This document shows positions 21,454 through 30,750 of a DNA stretch of 64,000 nt, in pieces. Under the pieces are notes generated by a model. It saw nothing but the letters and a program-made list of their open reading frames with translations, searched no databases and was not told the DNA's origin. The number at the start of each line of letters is the position of its first letter. Position 1 is the stretch's first letter. The stretch comes from Streptomyces flaveus. GTDB lineage: Bacteria; Actinomycetota; Actinomycetes; Streptomycetales; Streptomycetaceae. The position numbers and the translations under genes are program-made. The DNA is taken from assembly GCF_014647675.1 (NCBI RefSeq), contig NZ_BMPQ01000001.1, positions 125,349 to 189,348 on the forward strand, written 5' to 3'.

Positions 21454-22296
21454 ATGAGGCAACACAATCTCTTCGGTGCCGCACTTCGGGAGCGGCGTGA
21501 AAGTACCCACCCTGCCGCGGTTGCCCTCATCGCAAAAGGCCGACGCCGCACTCGCGGACTGCGCAGAGAGGAACTTGCCGACTTGGCCGGCGTCTCGGCG
21601 GACTACATCAGGCGGCTCGAGCAGGGCTGGAGCCACCCGTCGGCCAGTGTCGTGAACTCCCTCGCCCGGGCGTTACGCGTGGACCGGGCGGAGTACGAGC
21701 ATTTCTGTGCGCTGGCGGGGCACGCCCCTGCTGACGGACCGGTCCCTCGTGACATAGGGCCGGGCGCGCGACGGCTGCTTGAGCGTCTCGAGGGCACGCC
21801 GGTGTGCGTCTGCGACGCAACGTGGACGGTGGTCGCGTGGAACAGCGCATGGGAGGCGCTGCAGTGCGGGGAGCAGACGTCACACAGCTGGGATCGGAAC
21901 ATCGCGTGGCGGGCCTTCAACCCGGATTCCGGTCGCGTCCGCAGGTCTGCCGACCAGGCAGCCAGGTTCGAAGCGATGCTGGCGGCCGAGCTTCGGACCG
22001 CGTCACTGCGCTACCCCGCGGACGACACCCTCGCCGCCCTGATCGATGAGCTGCGGAGCACGAGTCCTTCGTTCTCCACCTTGTGGAGCAGGGCGGGGGC
22101 CGTTACCCACCAGGATGACCGTTCCGTACTCAGTCATCCCGAGGCAGGTGACATCGCCCTGGACTGCGACCTGTTGACGGTTCGTGACAGCGACCTGCGG
22201 GCCATGATCTTCACTGCACAGCCGGGTTCCGACGACGCCGACCGGCTCAGGGAACTCGTCGGCGGTTCAGGGCGCGGGCCGACTTCGAAGGTGTGA
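21454..22296 (+). CDS. XRE-type (HTH plus MmyB-like ligand domain) transcriptional regulator
   Basis: 280 aa. The N-terminal helix-turn-helix (about residues 8-80; GLRREELADLAGVSADYIRR then LEQGWSHPSASVVNSLARAL) matches XRE regulators of the RRREELAxLAGVS type. The rest (about 105-265) is the MmyB-like ligand-binding domain, with WNSAWEAL and FNPDSGRV. Residue 74 is encoded by TTA, so translation should depend on the bldA tRNA and be delayed to development or secondary metabolism. Such regulators often control an adjacent oxidoreductase or SnoaL-type gene; here the SnoaL-like gene follows 138 nt downstream in the same direction. Confidence 0.88.
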   Translation: MRQHNLFGAALRERRESTHPAAVALIAKGRRRTRGLRREELADLAGVSADYIRRLEQGWSHPSASVVNSLARALRVDRAEYEHFCALAGHAPADGPVPRDIGPGARRLLERLEGTPVCVCDATWTVVAWNSAWEALQCGEQTSHSWDRNIAWRAFNPDSGRVRRSADQAARFEAMLAAELRTASLRYPADDTLAALIDELRSTSPSFSTLWSRAGAVTHQDDRSVLSHPEAGDIALDCDLLTVRDSDLRAMIFTAQPGSDDADRLRELVGGSGRGPTSKV

Positions 22297-22434
22297 CAGT
22301 TTGGCCCAGGCTAATCCCCGAGACCAGTTGCCATCCTTGATCGACAAGGTGAGCCGGTCGGCGCCAAGGCGTAAATCAGGAGTCGAACCGGCGTCCGACA
22401 GTGCGATTCCCCATTGATGGAGACGGTGAACTCG

Positions 22435-22812
22435 GTGAGCAGTACGGAAATCCTGCAGCGCATGGAAAAGGCGATGAACGCGCACGACTTGGACGAATTC
22501 GTCGACTGCTTCACTGAGGACTTCGTCTCGGAGCTTCCGCTCCATCCCCAGCGGAATTTCGTCGGTCGCGAGACCGTCCGGAAGAACTGGGGCGCACTCT
22601 TCGCGCACGTTCCGGACCTCGTGGGGACTGTCCTGCAATCCGTTGTGGACGGCGACCGGATCTGGAGCGAGTGGGAGATTCGCGGGAATACGCAGGCCGG
22701 AGTGCCGTACCTGGCTCGTGGTGCGGCCATCCATGGCCTCCGCGACGGGCGGCTGGCATCGGTGCGGTTCTACCTGGACAACGTCGAGGACGCCACCGAG
22801 GCAGACGGATAA
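22435..22812 (+). CDS. SnoaL-like / NTF2-fold protein
   Basis: About 125 aa. The sequence EILQRMEKAMNAHDLDEFVD with a later AAIHGLRDGRLASVRFYLDN is a typical NTF2-like SnoaL domain (polyketide-cyclase-like fold), covering the whole protein. Catalytic function is not predictable. The start is uncertain: GTG 22435 has GGAG 12 nt upstream, while ATG 22417 lies 18 nt earlier and has no ribosome site. It probably belongs to the regulon of the XRE gene just upstream. Confidence 0.78.
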   Translation: MSSTEILQRMEKAMNAHDLDEFVDCFTEDFVSELPLHPQRNFVGRETVRKNWGALFAHVPDLVGTVLQSVVDGDRIWSEWEIRGNTQAGVPYLARGAAIHGLRDGRLASVRFYLDNVEDATEADG

Positions 22813-22929
22813 CCTCGCGTCGATCCCACGGATGATGAAGGTTCCAGCTCGAGTGAAGCGGAGCGCGGGGGCGGCGGGGCGAAGTGCCCAACACCTCATC
22901 AGCCACGGCGCGACGATCGACGCCGCCGC

Positions 22930-22976
22930 CCCGCCCCGGGTCTCCCAAACCTGGACAGGTCGAGCCCCGGGGCGGG
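22930..22976. terminator. GC-rich inverted repeat
   Basis: CCCGCCCCGGG and CCCGGGGCGGG (11 bp, perfect) flank a 25-nt loop, 118 nt past the SnoaL-like stop. It may act as a terminator; there is no U-run. Confidence 0.45.
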
Positions 22977-23007
22977 CCCATCGCCATCATCAGGAGGCCA
23001 GGACGCC

Positions 23008-23097
23008 ATGACCGCCGTACTGGGCGCACAGACGACCCACACTGCGAAGGGCGAGCCAGTGCCCGGTCAGCGGTCCTGCCACCGCCGTATCCAATAA
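23008..23097 (+). CDS. Short ORF with a strong ribosome site (possible truncated gene)
   Basis: 29 codons, MTAVLGAQTTHTAKGEPVPG..., preceded by AGGAGG with 10-nt spacing. Its 3' end overlaps the end of the convergent membrane-protein gene by 31 bp. The good ribosome site and abrupt stop suggest the surviving 5' end of a gene truncated by rearrangement. No family is recognised. Confidence 0.3.
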   Translation: MTAVLGAQTTHTAKGEPVPGQRSCHRRIQ

Positions 23098-23573
23098 GCG
23101 ACGTCGCGTCGATGCGCCATCTGCACCAGCGCGTCGATTCTGACGCCGGATTCTGTCTCGATAGAGAGGACCTTTCCCTGGAGAAAGGTGACTTGCTCGC
23201 CTAGGTGCAGCGCCCCTCTCGGACGTCCAGTGAACGTGGAGCGTCGCTGAATGAGCAGCCGCTGGTCAGTAAATGCCACAACGAACTCATCGCCAAGCAG
23301 GGAGAAGGGTAATCGCCCAACCATCCTGCGCACTGCCACCACCAGCCGCACTTGTTCGCCTTGCGATATTTGCTGCCGGATGTCCCATCGTGCAGCGGTC
23401 CGCAACAGCAGGAGATTTACCGCGTAAAAAATGGTGACGAAGGACGCATTCCAGATTACGAACGTGGAGAGGGTCCATCCGGCGATCCATGGGGCGGAGA
23501 TAATGGCGATGGCTACAACGAGCATCGACAGTCGGGCGGATCCGATTGCAATGCCTTTGGCGGCGGGGTTCAT
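23067..23573 (-). CDS. Two-helix membrane protein of unknown function, TTA-containing
   Basis: 168 aa. Two adjacent hydrophobic helices (about residues 14-33, LSMLVVAIAIISAPWIAGW, and 36-57, STFVIWNASFVTIFYAVNLL) are followed by a basic cytoplasmic domain with EQVRLVVAVRRMVG and VVAFTDQRLLIQRR. The latter resembles the beta-strand pattern of bacterial PH-like domains. Leu88 is a TTA codon, implying bldA dependence. Base composition is visibly less GC-rich than in neighbouring genes, a sign of horizontal acquisition. The ATG has AAGGGAAC just upstream, which decides the start over an upstream Met. Confidence 0.72.
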   Translation of the reverse strand: MNPAAKGIAIGSARLSMLVVAIAIISAPWIAGWTLSTFVIWNASFVTIFYAVNLLLLRTAARWDIRQQISQGEQVRLVVAVRRMVGRLPFSLLGDEFVVAFTDQRLLIQRRSTFTGRPRGALHLGEQVTFLQGKVLSIETESGVRIDALVQMAHRRDVAYWIRRWQDR

Positions 23574-23663
23574 TCCGTTCCCTTGGGTCGGCTGCGCGGA
23601 CAGTACTGAGCGTGGCCGCATGCGGTCTACCGTGCCCCCGAATGTGGTGGCACGCTGCCGCAC

Positions 23664-24299
23664 ATGGGGGCATTGAGGCGTATACGGCATGGCTTACGGG
23701 GGCGGCGCGGCCCGGTCGTGGCCGGGGTCGCGGTGGTCGCCGTCATGGGAGTCGTCGGGTGTGAGCCGGGGGACGGTATCAATTCCGCCGCTGTAGCGAT
23801 CACCACCGATCAGGTCGGGACCCAGGAGCTCGAGCGGCAGGGTGTCGATGTGCGGTGGGTCAGCTGCACGGCCTCGTACGGGGACAGCGCGACCGCGACC
23901 GCCGGGGGTTCGCCGAGCGCGCGGAGTGTGGCGACCGTCGACTGTGTCGGCGAGGACAAGGACGGGCGGGACATCACGATCAAGGGGAAGGTCACGCAGG
24001 AGGTCGACGGGAAGTGTGTACGGGGTGATCTGACCGCCCGGGTCGGCGGCAAGGAGTGGTTCAGGGTGGATGTGCTCGGGAACTGCGATGCGGCCGACCC
24101 GACGACCCCCGCCCCCGCCCCGACGCCATCCGGCGACGACCACGGCTCCACCCCGCCCGTCGACCACGAGACGACGCCGCCTGATGACCACGGGACCACC
24201 CCGCCGAACGAGCAGCCCGGGCCCACCGTCACAGTCACCGTGACCACCACCGTCACCGTGCGCCCGAGCCCCACCTGCTCCTGCCACCCAGGCAAGTGA
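23664..24299 (+). CDS. Putative lipoprotein with Pro/Thr/Asp-rich tail
   Basis: 211 aa. A basic N-terminus (MGALRRIRHGLRGRRG), a hydrophobic segment and the lipobox VVGC (Cys33) indicate a lipid-anchored secreted protein. The middle (about residues 45-145) is a compact domain with three cysteines (VSCTAS, VDCVGE, GKCVRG) plus VLGNC. The tail has PTPSGDDHGSTPPVDHETTP-like repeats and then alternating TVTVTVTTTVTV, ending PTCSCHPGK. The tail looks like a cell-wall-spanning linker. No family is recognised; weak resemblance to DUF4333-type lipoproteins is possible. Confidence 0.75.
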   Translation: MGALRRIRHGLRGRRGPVVAGVAVVAVMGVVGCEPGDGINSAAVAITTDQVGTQELERQGVDVRWVSCTASYGDSATATAGGSPSARSVATVDCVGEDKDGRDITIKGKVTQEVDGKCVRGDLTARVGGKEWFRVDVLGNCDAADPTTPAPAPTPSGDDHGSTPPVDHETTPPDDHGTTPPNEQPGPTVTVTVTTTVTVRPSPTCSCHPGK

Positions 24300-24344
24300 T
24301 CCAAAGCCCTGGCCGGAGAAAGGACCGCTGCATAGGGTGATCGG

Positions 24345-27300
24345 GTGACACAGACCGCATCCGCTGTATCCCATGCCTCCGCTGCGTCTTCGGCGTATTT
24401 CCGGTATCCGCATCTCCATGGCGAGTTGATCACCTTCACCGCCGAGGACGACGTCTGGGTCGCGCCCCTCGACGGCGGTCGCGCCTGGCGGGTCAGCGCC
24501 GACAACGTCCCCGTGAACCATCCGCGCATCTCCCCGGACGGTACGACCCTGGCCTGGACGTCCACCCGCGACGGCGCCCCCGAGGTGCACATCGCCCCCA
24601 TCGACGGCGGCCCCTCCAAACGCCTTACACACTGGGGCAGTTGGCGCACCCAGGTACGCGGCTGGACCCCGGACGGCCAGGTGCTCGCGCTCAGCACCTA
24701 CGGGCAGGCCAGCCTGCGGCGCAGCTGGGCGCGGTCGGTACCGCTCGACGGTGGTCCCGCAACCACCCTTCCGTACGGGCCTGTTGGCGGCGTCGCGCAC
24801 GGACCCGGTGACGGCGTCGTCCTGCTGTCCGCGCCCATGGGCCGCGAGGCCGCCTGGTGGAAGCGGTACCGGGGCGGCACGGCGGGCAAGCTGTGGATCG
24901 ATCGCGAGGGCGACGGTGAGTTCGTACGGCTGCATGCCGACCTGGACGGGAACATCGAGTACCCGTCGTGGGTCGGGGACCGGGTCGTCTTCCTCTCCGA
25001 CCACGAGGGTGTGGGGGCCGTGTACTCCTCCCTCGCCGACGGGTCGGATCTGCGGCGGCATACGGCAGTTGACGGTTTCTACGCCCGGCACGCGGCGACC
25101 GACGGGACGCGCGTCGTGTACGCGTCCGCCGGTGAGCTGTGGATCCTCGACGACCTGGACGGGGCCGAGCCGCGGCGGCTCGACATCCGGCTCGGCGGGC
25201 AGCGTGTCGATCTGCAGCCGCATCCCGTGAACGCGGCCCGCTGGTTCGGGGCGGGCGCGCCCGACCACACCGGACGGGGCAGCGCGATCGCCGTGCGCGG
25301 TGCCGTCCACTGGGTCACGCACCGTTCGGGGCCCGCTCGGGCGCTGGCCGCGGAGCAGGGTGTGCGGGCCCGGCTGCCGCGTACGTTCCGCGTGGACGGC
25401 GAGGAGCATGTGGTGTGGGTGACGGACGCGGAGGGCGAGGACGCGCTGGAGTTCGCGCCCGCCACCGGGGCCGCACCCGGCGCGACACCGCGCCGGCTCG
25501 CCGCCGGGCAGTTGGGCAGGGTGCTCGGGCTCGCGGTGGCGCCCGACGGCAGCCGGGCTGCCGTGGCCTCGCACGACGGGCGGGTGTTGCTCGTCGAGCG
25601 GGAGACGGGAGAGGTACGGGAGGTCGACCGCAGCGATGACGGCGACGTCTCCGGGCTGGTGTTCTCGCCCGACTCAGCGTGGCTCGCCTGGTCGCATCCC
25701 GGCCCGCGCCCGCTGCGCCAGCTCAAGCTCGCCAACACCGCCGACCTGTCGGTGACGGAGGCGACCCCGCTCCGTTTCCGGGACTACGCGCCCGCGTTCA
25801 CGCTGGACGGCAAGCACCTCGCCTTCCTGTCGGCCCGCTCCTTCGACCCGGTCTACGACGAGCACGTCTTCGACCTGGCTTTCGTGGGCGGCTCGCGCCC
25901 GCACCTGATCACGCTCGCCGCCACCACCCCCTCCCCCTTCGGGCCGCAGCGGCACGGCCGTCCCTTCGACGCCCCCGACAAGGAGGAGACGCCCGACAGC
26001 GAGGGCGCCCCCACGACCCGTATCGACCTGGACGGACTCGCCGACCGCATCGTGCCGTTCCCGGTCGAGGCCGCCCGCTACTCGCAGCTGCGCGCCGCCA
26101 AGGACGGGCTGCTGTGGCTGCGCCACCCGGTGATCGGCGTACTCGGCGCCTCCCGCGCCACCCCGGACGACCCGGACCCGAAGACCGACCTCGAGCGCTA
26201 CGACCTCGTGCAGCAGCGCATCGAGCATCTCGCCTCGGACGCCGACCGCTTCGCGGTCACCGGCGACGGCAAGCGGATCCTGCTGTGGACCGACAGCAAG
26301 CTCAAGGTCGTACCGAGCGACCGGCGCGCCTCGAACGACGACGAGAGCGACACCAACATCACCGTCGACCTGTCGCGGGTCCGCCAGAGCGTCGACCCGG
26401 CCGCCGAGTGGCGGCAGATGTACGACGAGGCCGGCCGCCTCATGCGCGACAACTTCTGGCGGCCCGACCTCGGCGGGGTCGACTGGGACGGCGTACTCGA
26501 CCGCTACCGGCCGGTGCTCGAGCGGGTCGCCGCGCACGACGACCTGGTGGACCTGCTGTGGGAGGTGCAGGGCGAGCTCGGCACGTCGCACGCGTATGTC
26601 ACTCCGCGCGGCGGCTTCGGCAGCGGGGAGCGGCAGGGACTGCTGGGCGCGGACATCTCGCGTCACGAGGACGGCAGTTGGCGTATCGACCGGATCCTGC
26701 CGTCGGAGACCTCCGACCCGGACGCACAGGCACCGCTCGCCGCGCCCGGTGTCGCGGTGCGCGCCGGCGACGCGATCGTCGCCGTCTCCGGGCGGCCGGT
26801 CGACCCGGTGACCGGACCGGGCCCGCTGCTCGTCGGTACGGCCGGAAAGCCGGTCGAGCTGACCATCTCCCCGTCCGGCGGCGGCGATCCACGCCACGCC
26901 GTGGTCGTCCCCATCTCCGACGAGGAACCGCTGCGCTACCACGCGTGGGTCGCCGACCGGCGCGCGTACGTCCACGAGAAGTCCGAGGGACGGCTCGGCT
27001 ACCTCCACGTGCCCGACATGGTCGGCTCCGGCTGGGCGCAGCTCCACCGCGACCTGCGCATCGAGGTCGCCAAGGAGGGCCTGGTCGTCGACCTCCGCGA
27101 GAACCGCGGCGGCCATACGTCCCAGCTCGTCGTCGAAAAGCTCGCGAGGCGCATCGTCGGCTGGGATCTGCCGCGCGGAATGCGCCCGTACAGCTACCCC
27201 GAGGACGCGCCGCGCGGCCCGGTCGTCGCCGTCGCCAACGAGTTCTCCGGCTCGGACGGCGACATCGTCAACGCGGCGATCAAGGCACTCGGCATCGGAC

Positions 27301-27584
27301 CGGTGGTCGGCACGCGCACCTGGGGCGGCGTCGTAGGCATCGACAGCCGCTACCGCCTCGTCGACGGCACGCTCGTCACCCAGCCCAAGTACGCGTTCTG
27401 GCTCGAGGGTTACGAATGGGGCGTGGAGAACCACGGCGTCGATCCGGACGTCGAGGTGATCCAGGCGCCACAGGACTACGCGGCGGGACGCGACACGCAA
27501 CTGGACGAGGCGATCCGTATCGCGCTGGCGGCGCTGACGGAGAACCCGGCGAAGACGGCTCCGCCTTTGCCCGGGGGTGAGTGA
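24345..27584 (+). CDS. Tricorn-type S41 protease
   Basis: 1079 aa, the size of archaeal and Streptomyces tricorn (1023-1071 aa). A beta-propeller half (residues about 15-640, with repeats such as HPRISPDGTTLAWTSTRDG) is followed by a helical domain, a PDZ domain (about 760-850) and a tail-specific protease domain. The catalytic His749 lies in GTSHAYVTPRGG and the nucleophile Ser970 in EFSGSDGD. It is a cytoplasmic protease that trims peptides released by the proteasome or Clp. There is no signal peptide. The GTG start is preceded by AGGGTGATCGG. It stands alone, convergent with rsmE. Confidence 0.93.
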   Translation: MTQTASAVSHASAASSAYFRYPHLHGELITFTAEDDVWVAPLDGGRAWRVSADNVPVNHPRISPDGTTLAWTSTRDGAPEVHIAPIDGGPSKRLTHWGSWRTQVRGWTPDGQVLALSTYGQASLRRSWARSVPLDGGPATTLPYGPVGGVAHGPGDGVVLLSAPMGREAAWWKRYRGGTAGKLWIDREGDGEFVRLHADLDGNIEYPSWVGDRVVFLSDHEGVGAVYSSLADGSDLRRHTAVDGFYARHAATDGTRVVYASAGELWILDDLDGAEPRRLDIRLGGQRVDLQPHPVNAARWFGAGAPDHTGRGSAIAVRGAVHWVTHRSGPARALAAEQGVRARLPRTFRVDGEEHVVWVTDAEGEDALEFAPATGAAPGATPRRLAAGQLGRVLGLAVAPDGSRAAVASHDGRVLLVERETGEVREVDRSDDGDVSGLVFSPDSAWLAWSHPGPRPLRQLKLANTADLSVTEATPLRFRDYAPAFTLDGKHLAFLSARSFDPVYDEHVFDLAFVGGSRPHLITLAATTPSPFGPQRHGRPFDAPDKEETPDSEGAPTTRIDLDGLADRIVPFPVEAARYSQLRAAKDGLLWLRHPVIGVLGASRATPDDPDPKTDLERYDLVQQRIEHLASDADRFAVTGDGKRILLWTDSKLKVVPSDRRASNDDESDTNITVDLSRVRQSVDPAAEWRQMYDEAGRLMRDNFWRPDLGGVDWDGVLDRYRPVLERVAAHDDLVDLLWEVQGELGTSHAYVTPRGGFGSGERQGLLGADISRHEDGSWRIDRILPSETSDPDAQAPLAAPGVAVRAGDAIVAVSGRPVDPVTGPGPLLVGTAGKPVELTISPSGGGDPRHAVVVPISDEEPLRYHAWVADRRAYVHEKSEGRLGYLHVPDMVGSGWAQLHRDLRIEVAKEGLVVDLRENRGGHTSQLVVEKLARRIVGWDLPRGMRPYSYPEDAPRGPVVAVANEFSGSDGDIVNAAIKALGIGPVVGTRTWGGVVGIDSRYRLVDGTLVTQPKYAFWLEGYEWGVENHGVDPDVEVIQAPQDYAAGRDTQLDEAIRIALAALTENPAKTAPPLPGGE

Positions 27585-27616
27585 CGGGAGTACCGGGAGG
27601 CACAGGACGTAGGTGC

Positions 27617-27638
27617 GGCGAGGGCGAGAGCCCTCGCC
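27617..27638. terminator. Bidirectional terminator between the tricorn protease and rsmE
   Basis: A perfect 9-bp stem GGCGAGGGC / GCCCTCGCC with a GAGA tetraloop lies between two convergent stop codons. Confidence 0.75.
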
Positions 27639-27639
27639 G

Positions 27640-28386
27640 TCAGGACCAGCGCCCCGTACGCCCCAGCAGCAGCGCCGTCGCGGCCGTGCCCGCCGTCGAC
27701 GTACGCAGCACACTGCGCCCCAGCCGGTAAGCCCTCGCGCCCGCCTGCGCGAAGACCTCCAACTCCTCGGGAGACACGCCTCCTTCGGGTCCCACCACGA
27801 GCACGATCGAGCCGGAGGCGGGGAGTTCGGCGGTGGCGAGTGGCTCGCTCGGGTGGGCGCGGTCCTCGTGCAACACCGCCGCGAAGTCCGCCGTGGTGAG
27901 GAGTGCGGCGACCTGCCTGGTCGTCATCGCGTCCGCGACCTGCGGGAAACGCACCCGGCGCGACTGTTTGCCCGCCTCCCTCGCCGTCGTCCGCCACTTG
28001 GCGAGGGCCTTGAGGCCACGGTCGCCCTTCCACTGCGTGATACAGCGAGAGGCGGACCAGGGGACGATCTCGTCGACGCCCGTCTCCGTCATCGTCTCGA
28101 CGGCGAGTTCGCCCCGGTCGCCCTTGGGGAGGGCCTGGACGACGGTGATACGGGGCGTCGGCTCCGGCTCCTCATGGACCTCGTGGAGTTCGGCGACCAC
28201 CAGCCGGTCCTTGCCCTCGGCCGCCTTCACCACGCCTTCCGACCAGTGCCCGCACCCGTCCGTCAGCACCACGTCCTCGCCCGGCCGGAGCCGCTTGACG
28301 GACACGGCGTGCCGTCCCTCGGAGCCGTCGAGGACGAACTCCGGACCGGCCGGCACCACGTCCACCACGAACACCGGCGCGGTCAT
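27640..28386 (-). CDS. rsmE: 16S rRNA (uracil1498-N3)-methyltransferase RsmE
   Basis: 248 aa. SPOUT-class methyltransferase; the trefoil-knot SAM-binding motifs are LVVGPEGGVSPEELE and YRLGRSVLRTSTAGTAA, and an N-terminal PUA-like domain holds RHAVSVKRLRPGEDV. It methylates U1498 of 16S rRNA. The ATG overlaps the stop of the nitronate monooxygenase gene by 1 nt (TGATG), so the two are translationally coupled. In many bacteria rsmE lies near dnaJ and hrcA, as it does here. Confidence 0.94.
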   Translation of the reverse strand: MTAPVFVVDVVPAGPEFVLDGSEGRHAVSVKRLRPGEDVVLTDGCGHWSEGVVKAAEGKDRLVVAELHEVHEEPEPTPRITVVQALPKGDRGELAVETMTETGVDEIVPWSASRCITQWKGDRGLKALAKWRTTAREAGKQSRRVRFPQVADAMTTRQVAALLTTADFAAVLHEDRAHPSEPLATAELPASGSIVLVVGPEGGVSPEELEVFAQAGARAYRLGRSVLRTSTAGTAATALLLGRTGRWS

Positions 28387-29468
28387 CAGGCGGCACCCCC
28401 GCCGGGCAGCGCCGCCAGGGCGGACTTCGCCGCGACCAGTTCGTCCGCGAGCACCTCGACCAGCTGCTGCGCCGGCAGATCGCGGGCGAGCCGGTGCCCC
28501 TGCCCCGCCCACAGCGCCATCCCCTGCGCGTCCCCCGCCTTGGCCGCCGCCTTGCGCAGGCCGGAGGTGAGGTGGTGGATCTGGGGGTACGCGGCGGGGG
28601 CGTACGGGCCGTGCTCGCGCATGAAGCGGTTCACCAGGCCGCGGGCCGGGCGGCCGGAGAAGGCGCGCGTCAGCTCCGTACGTACGAAGAGGGGGTTGGT
28701 GAGCGCCTGCTTGTGCAGGGCGTTCGCGCCGGACTCGTGCGTGGCGAGGAAGGCCGTGCCGAGCTGGGCGGCGGTGGCGCCCGCGGCGAGCACGGCGGCG
28801 ATCTGGCTGCCGCGCATGATGCCGCCGGCCGCGACGATCGGGATCTGCACGGCCTCGCGGACCTGCGCGATCAGGGAGAGCAGCCCGATGCCGGCGCCGT
28901 CCGTCTCGGGGTTGTCGCGGTGGGTGCCCTGGTGGCCGCCCGCCTCCACGCCCTGCACGATCACCGCGTCGGCGCCCGCCCGCTGCACGGACTGCGCCTC
29001 GTCGACGGTGGTCGCGGTGACCATGGTGAACGTGCCGGCGCGGGCGAGGGAGTCCAGGACCTCGCGGGTGGGGCAGCCGAAGTGGAAGGAGACGATCGGC
29101 ACCGGGTTGTCGAGGAGTACGGCGAGTTTGGCGTCGTAGCCGTCGTCGCGTCCGCTGTCGGGGTCGCCCAGCTTGGTCTCGTACCAGGCGGACTCGCCGG
29201 CGAGCTGGTTGGCGTAGACCTCGACGGCGGCGGGGTCGGCGTACTCGGGCTGCGGCATGAAGAGGTTCACGCCGAAGGGCCGGTTCGTCGCCCCGCGCAG
29301 CTGCTTGATCTCCTGGTACATGCCGTCGGCCGTTTTGTAGCCGGCGGCGAGAAAACCGAGCCCCCCTGCCCCGGACACGGCCGCGGCGAGCTGCGGCACG
29401 GAGACGCCGCCCGCCATCGGGGCCTGCACGATCGGTAGGGGGAAAAGATCGGTCAGCGCGGAGGACAT
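28386..29468 (-). CDS. Nitronate monooxygenase (2-nitropropane dioxygenase family)
   Basis: 360 aa. FMN-dependent TIM barrel; the N-terminal LPIVQAPMAGGVS, the signature VIVQGVEAGGHQG with the catalytic His, and VAAGGIMRG with QLGTAFL are all present. It oxidises alkyl nitronates such as propionate-3-nitronate, a detoxification role. It lies between dnaJ and rsmE on the same strand, is coupled to rsmE, and is separated from dnaJ by a 145-nt gap. Confidence 0.92.
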   Translation of the reverse strand: MSSALTDLFPLPIVQAPMAGGVSVPQLAAAVSGAGGLGFLAAGYKTADGMYQEIKQLRGATNRPFGVNLFMPQPEYADPAAVEVYANQLAGESAWYETKLGDPDSGRDDGYDAKLAVLLDNPVPIVSFHFGCPTREVLDSLARAGTFTMVTATTVDEAQSVQRAGADAVIVQGVEAGGHQGTHRDNPETDGAGIGLLSLIAQVREAVQIPIVAAGGIMRGSQIAAVLAAGATAAQLGTAFLATHESGANALHKQALTNPLFVRTELTRAFSGRPARGLVNRFMREHGPYAPAAYPQIHHLTSGLRKAAAKAGDAQGMALWAGQGHRLARDLPAQQLVEVLADELVAAKSALAALPGGGAA

Positions 29469-29613
29469 GACGGCATGTTGTCACGTCCTCCGAAGAGGAC
29501 CGAATCCGGCCTTCCCACCGGCATACGCCACCGGAATGGGCGCCGGTCAGCACGTACGGCGAAGCCTTCCGGGCACGAGAACAAGCCCCGGTCGACCAGC
29601 CCGCCGCCCGGCG

Positions 29614-30750
29614 TCAGCGACCGTTGAAGGCATCCTTCAACCGCGAGAACAGACCCTGCTGCCCCGGCTGGAACTGCCCCGTAGGCCGTTCCTCCCCCCG
29701 CAGCTTCGCCAGCTCGCGCAGCAGCCGCTCCTGCTCCACGTCCAGCTTGCTCGGGGTCTGGACCTCGACGTGCACGATGAGGTCGCCGCGACCGCCGCCG
29801 CGCAGATGCGTGACACCACGGCCGTGCAGCGGGATCGACTGGCCGGACTGGGTGCCGGGGCGGATGTCGATCTCCTCCATGCCGTCGAGCGTCTCCAGCG
29901 GGACCTTCGTGCCGAGTGACGCCGCGGTCATCGGGAGGGTGACCGTGCAGTGCAGATCGTCGCCGCGGCGCTGGAAGGCGAGGTGCGGGACCTCGTGGAT
30001 CTCGACGTAGAGGTCACCGGCGGGCCCGCCGCCGGGGCCGACCTCGCCCTCTCCGGCGAGCTGGATCCGCGTGCCGTTGTCGACACCGGCCGGGATCTTC
30101 ACGGTCAGGGTCCGGCGGGAACGTACGCGTCCGTCGCCCGCGCACTCCGGGCAGGGGTTCGGTACGACCGTGCCGAAGCCCTGGCACTGCGGGCAGGGCC
30201 GGGACGTCATGACCTGGCCGAGGAAGGACCGCGTGACCTGCGAGACCTCACCGCGGCCGCGGCACATGTCACACGTCTGCGCCGAGGTACCCGGAGCCGC
30301 GCCCTCGCCGCTGCACGTGGTGCAGACGATGGCCGTGTCGACCTGGATGTCCTTCGTCGTCCCGAAGGCCGCCTCGTCGAGCTCGATGTCCAGACGGATC
30401 ATCGCGTCCTGGCCGCGACGGGTGCGCGAGCGCGGGCCGCGCTGGGACGCCGTACCGAAGAACGCGTCCATGATGTCCGAGAAGTTCCCGAACCCGCCCG
30501 CGCCGAATCCGCCCGCGCCACCGCCGCCCGCCTGGGACAGCGGGTCGCCGCCGAGGTCGTAGACCTGCTTCTTCTGCGGGTCCGACAACACCTCGTACGC
30601 GGCGTTGATCTCCTTGAACCGCTCCTGCGTCTTCGGATCGGGATTGACGTCCGGATGCAGCTCGCGTGCGAGTCTCCGGAAGGCCTTCTTGATCTCGTCC
30701 TGTGACGCGTCGCGGCGCACGCCGAGTACGGCGTAGTAGTCCGTGGCCAC
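29614..30750 (-). CDS. dnaJ: Chaperone DnaJ (DnaJ2)
   Basis: 378 aa. The J-domain HPD is at residues 32-34, followed by a Gly-rich linker (GGGGAGGFGAGGFGNF). Four zinc-finger repeats are complete (CTTCSGEG, CDMCRGRG, CPQCQGFG, CPECAGDG), then the substrate-binding C-terminal domains. It stimulates DnaK ATPase and delivers unfolded clients. It starts at a GTG immediately after the hrcA stop, so it is translated from the hrcA mRNA and controlled by the CIRCE operator. It is probably the second DnaJ of the genome; the dnaK operon is elsewhere. Confidence 0.96.
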   Translation of the reverse strand: MATDYYAVLGVRRDASQDEIKKAFRRLARELHPDVNPDPKTQERFKEINAAYEVLSDPQKKQVYDLGGDPLSQAGGGGAGGFGAGGFGNFSDIMDAFFGTASQRGPRSRTRRGQDAMIRLDIELDEAAFGTTKDIQVDTAIVCTTCSGEGAAPGTSAQTCDMCRGRGEVSQVTRSFLGQVMTSRPCPQCQGFGTVVPNPCPECAGDGRVRSRRTLTVKIPAGVDNGTRIQLAGEGEVGPGGGPAGDLYVEIHEVPHLAFQRRGDDLHCTVTLPMTAASLGTKVPLETLDGMEEIDIRPGTQSGQSIPLHGRGVTHLRGGGRGDLIVHVEVQTPSKLDVEQERLLRELAKLRGEERPTGQFQPGQQGLFSRLKDAFNGR

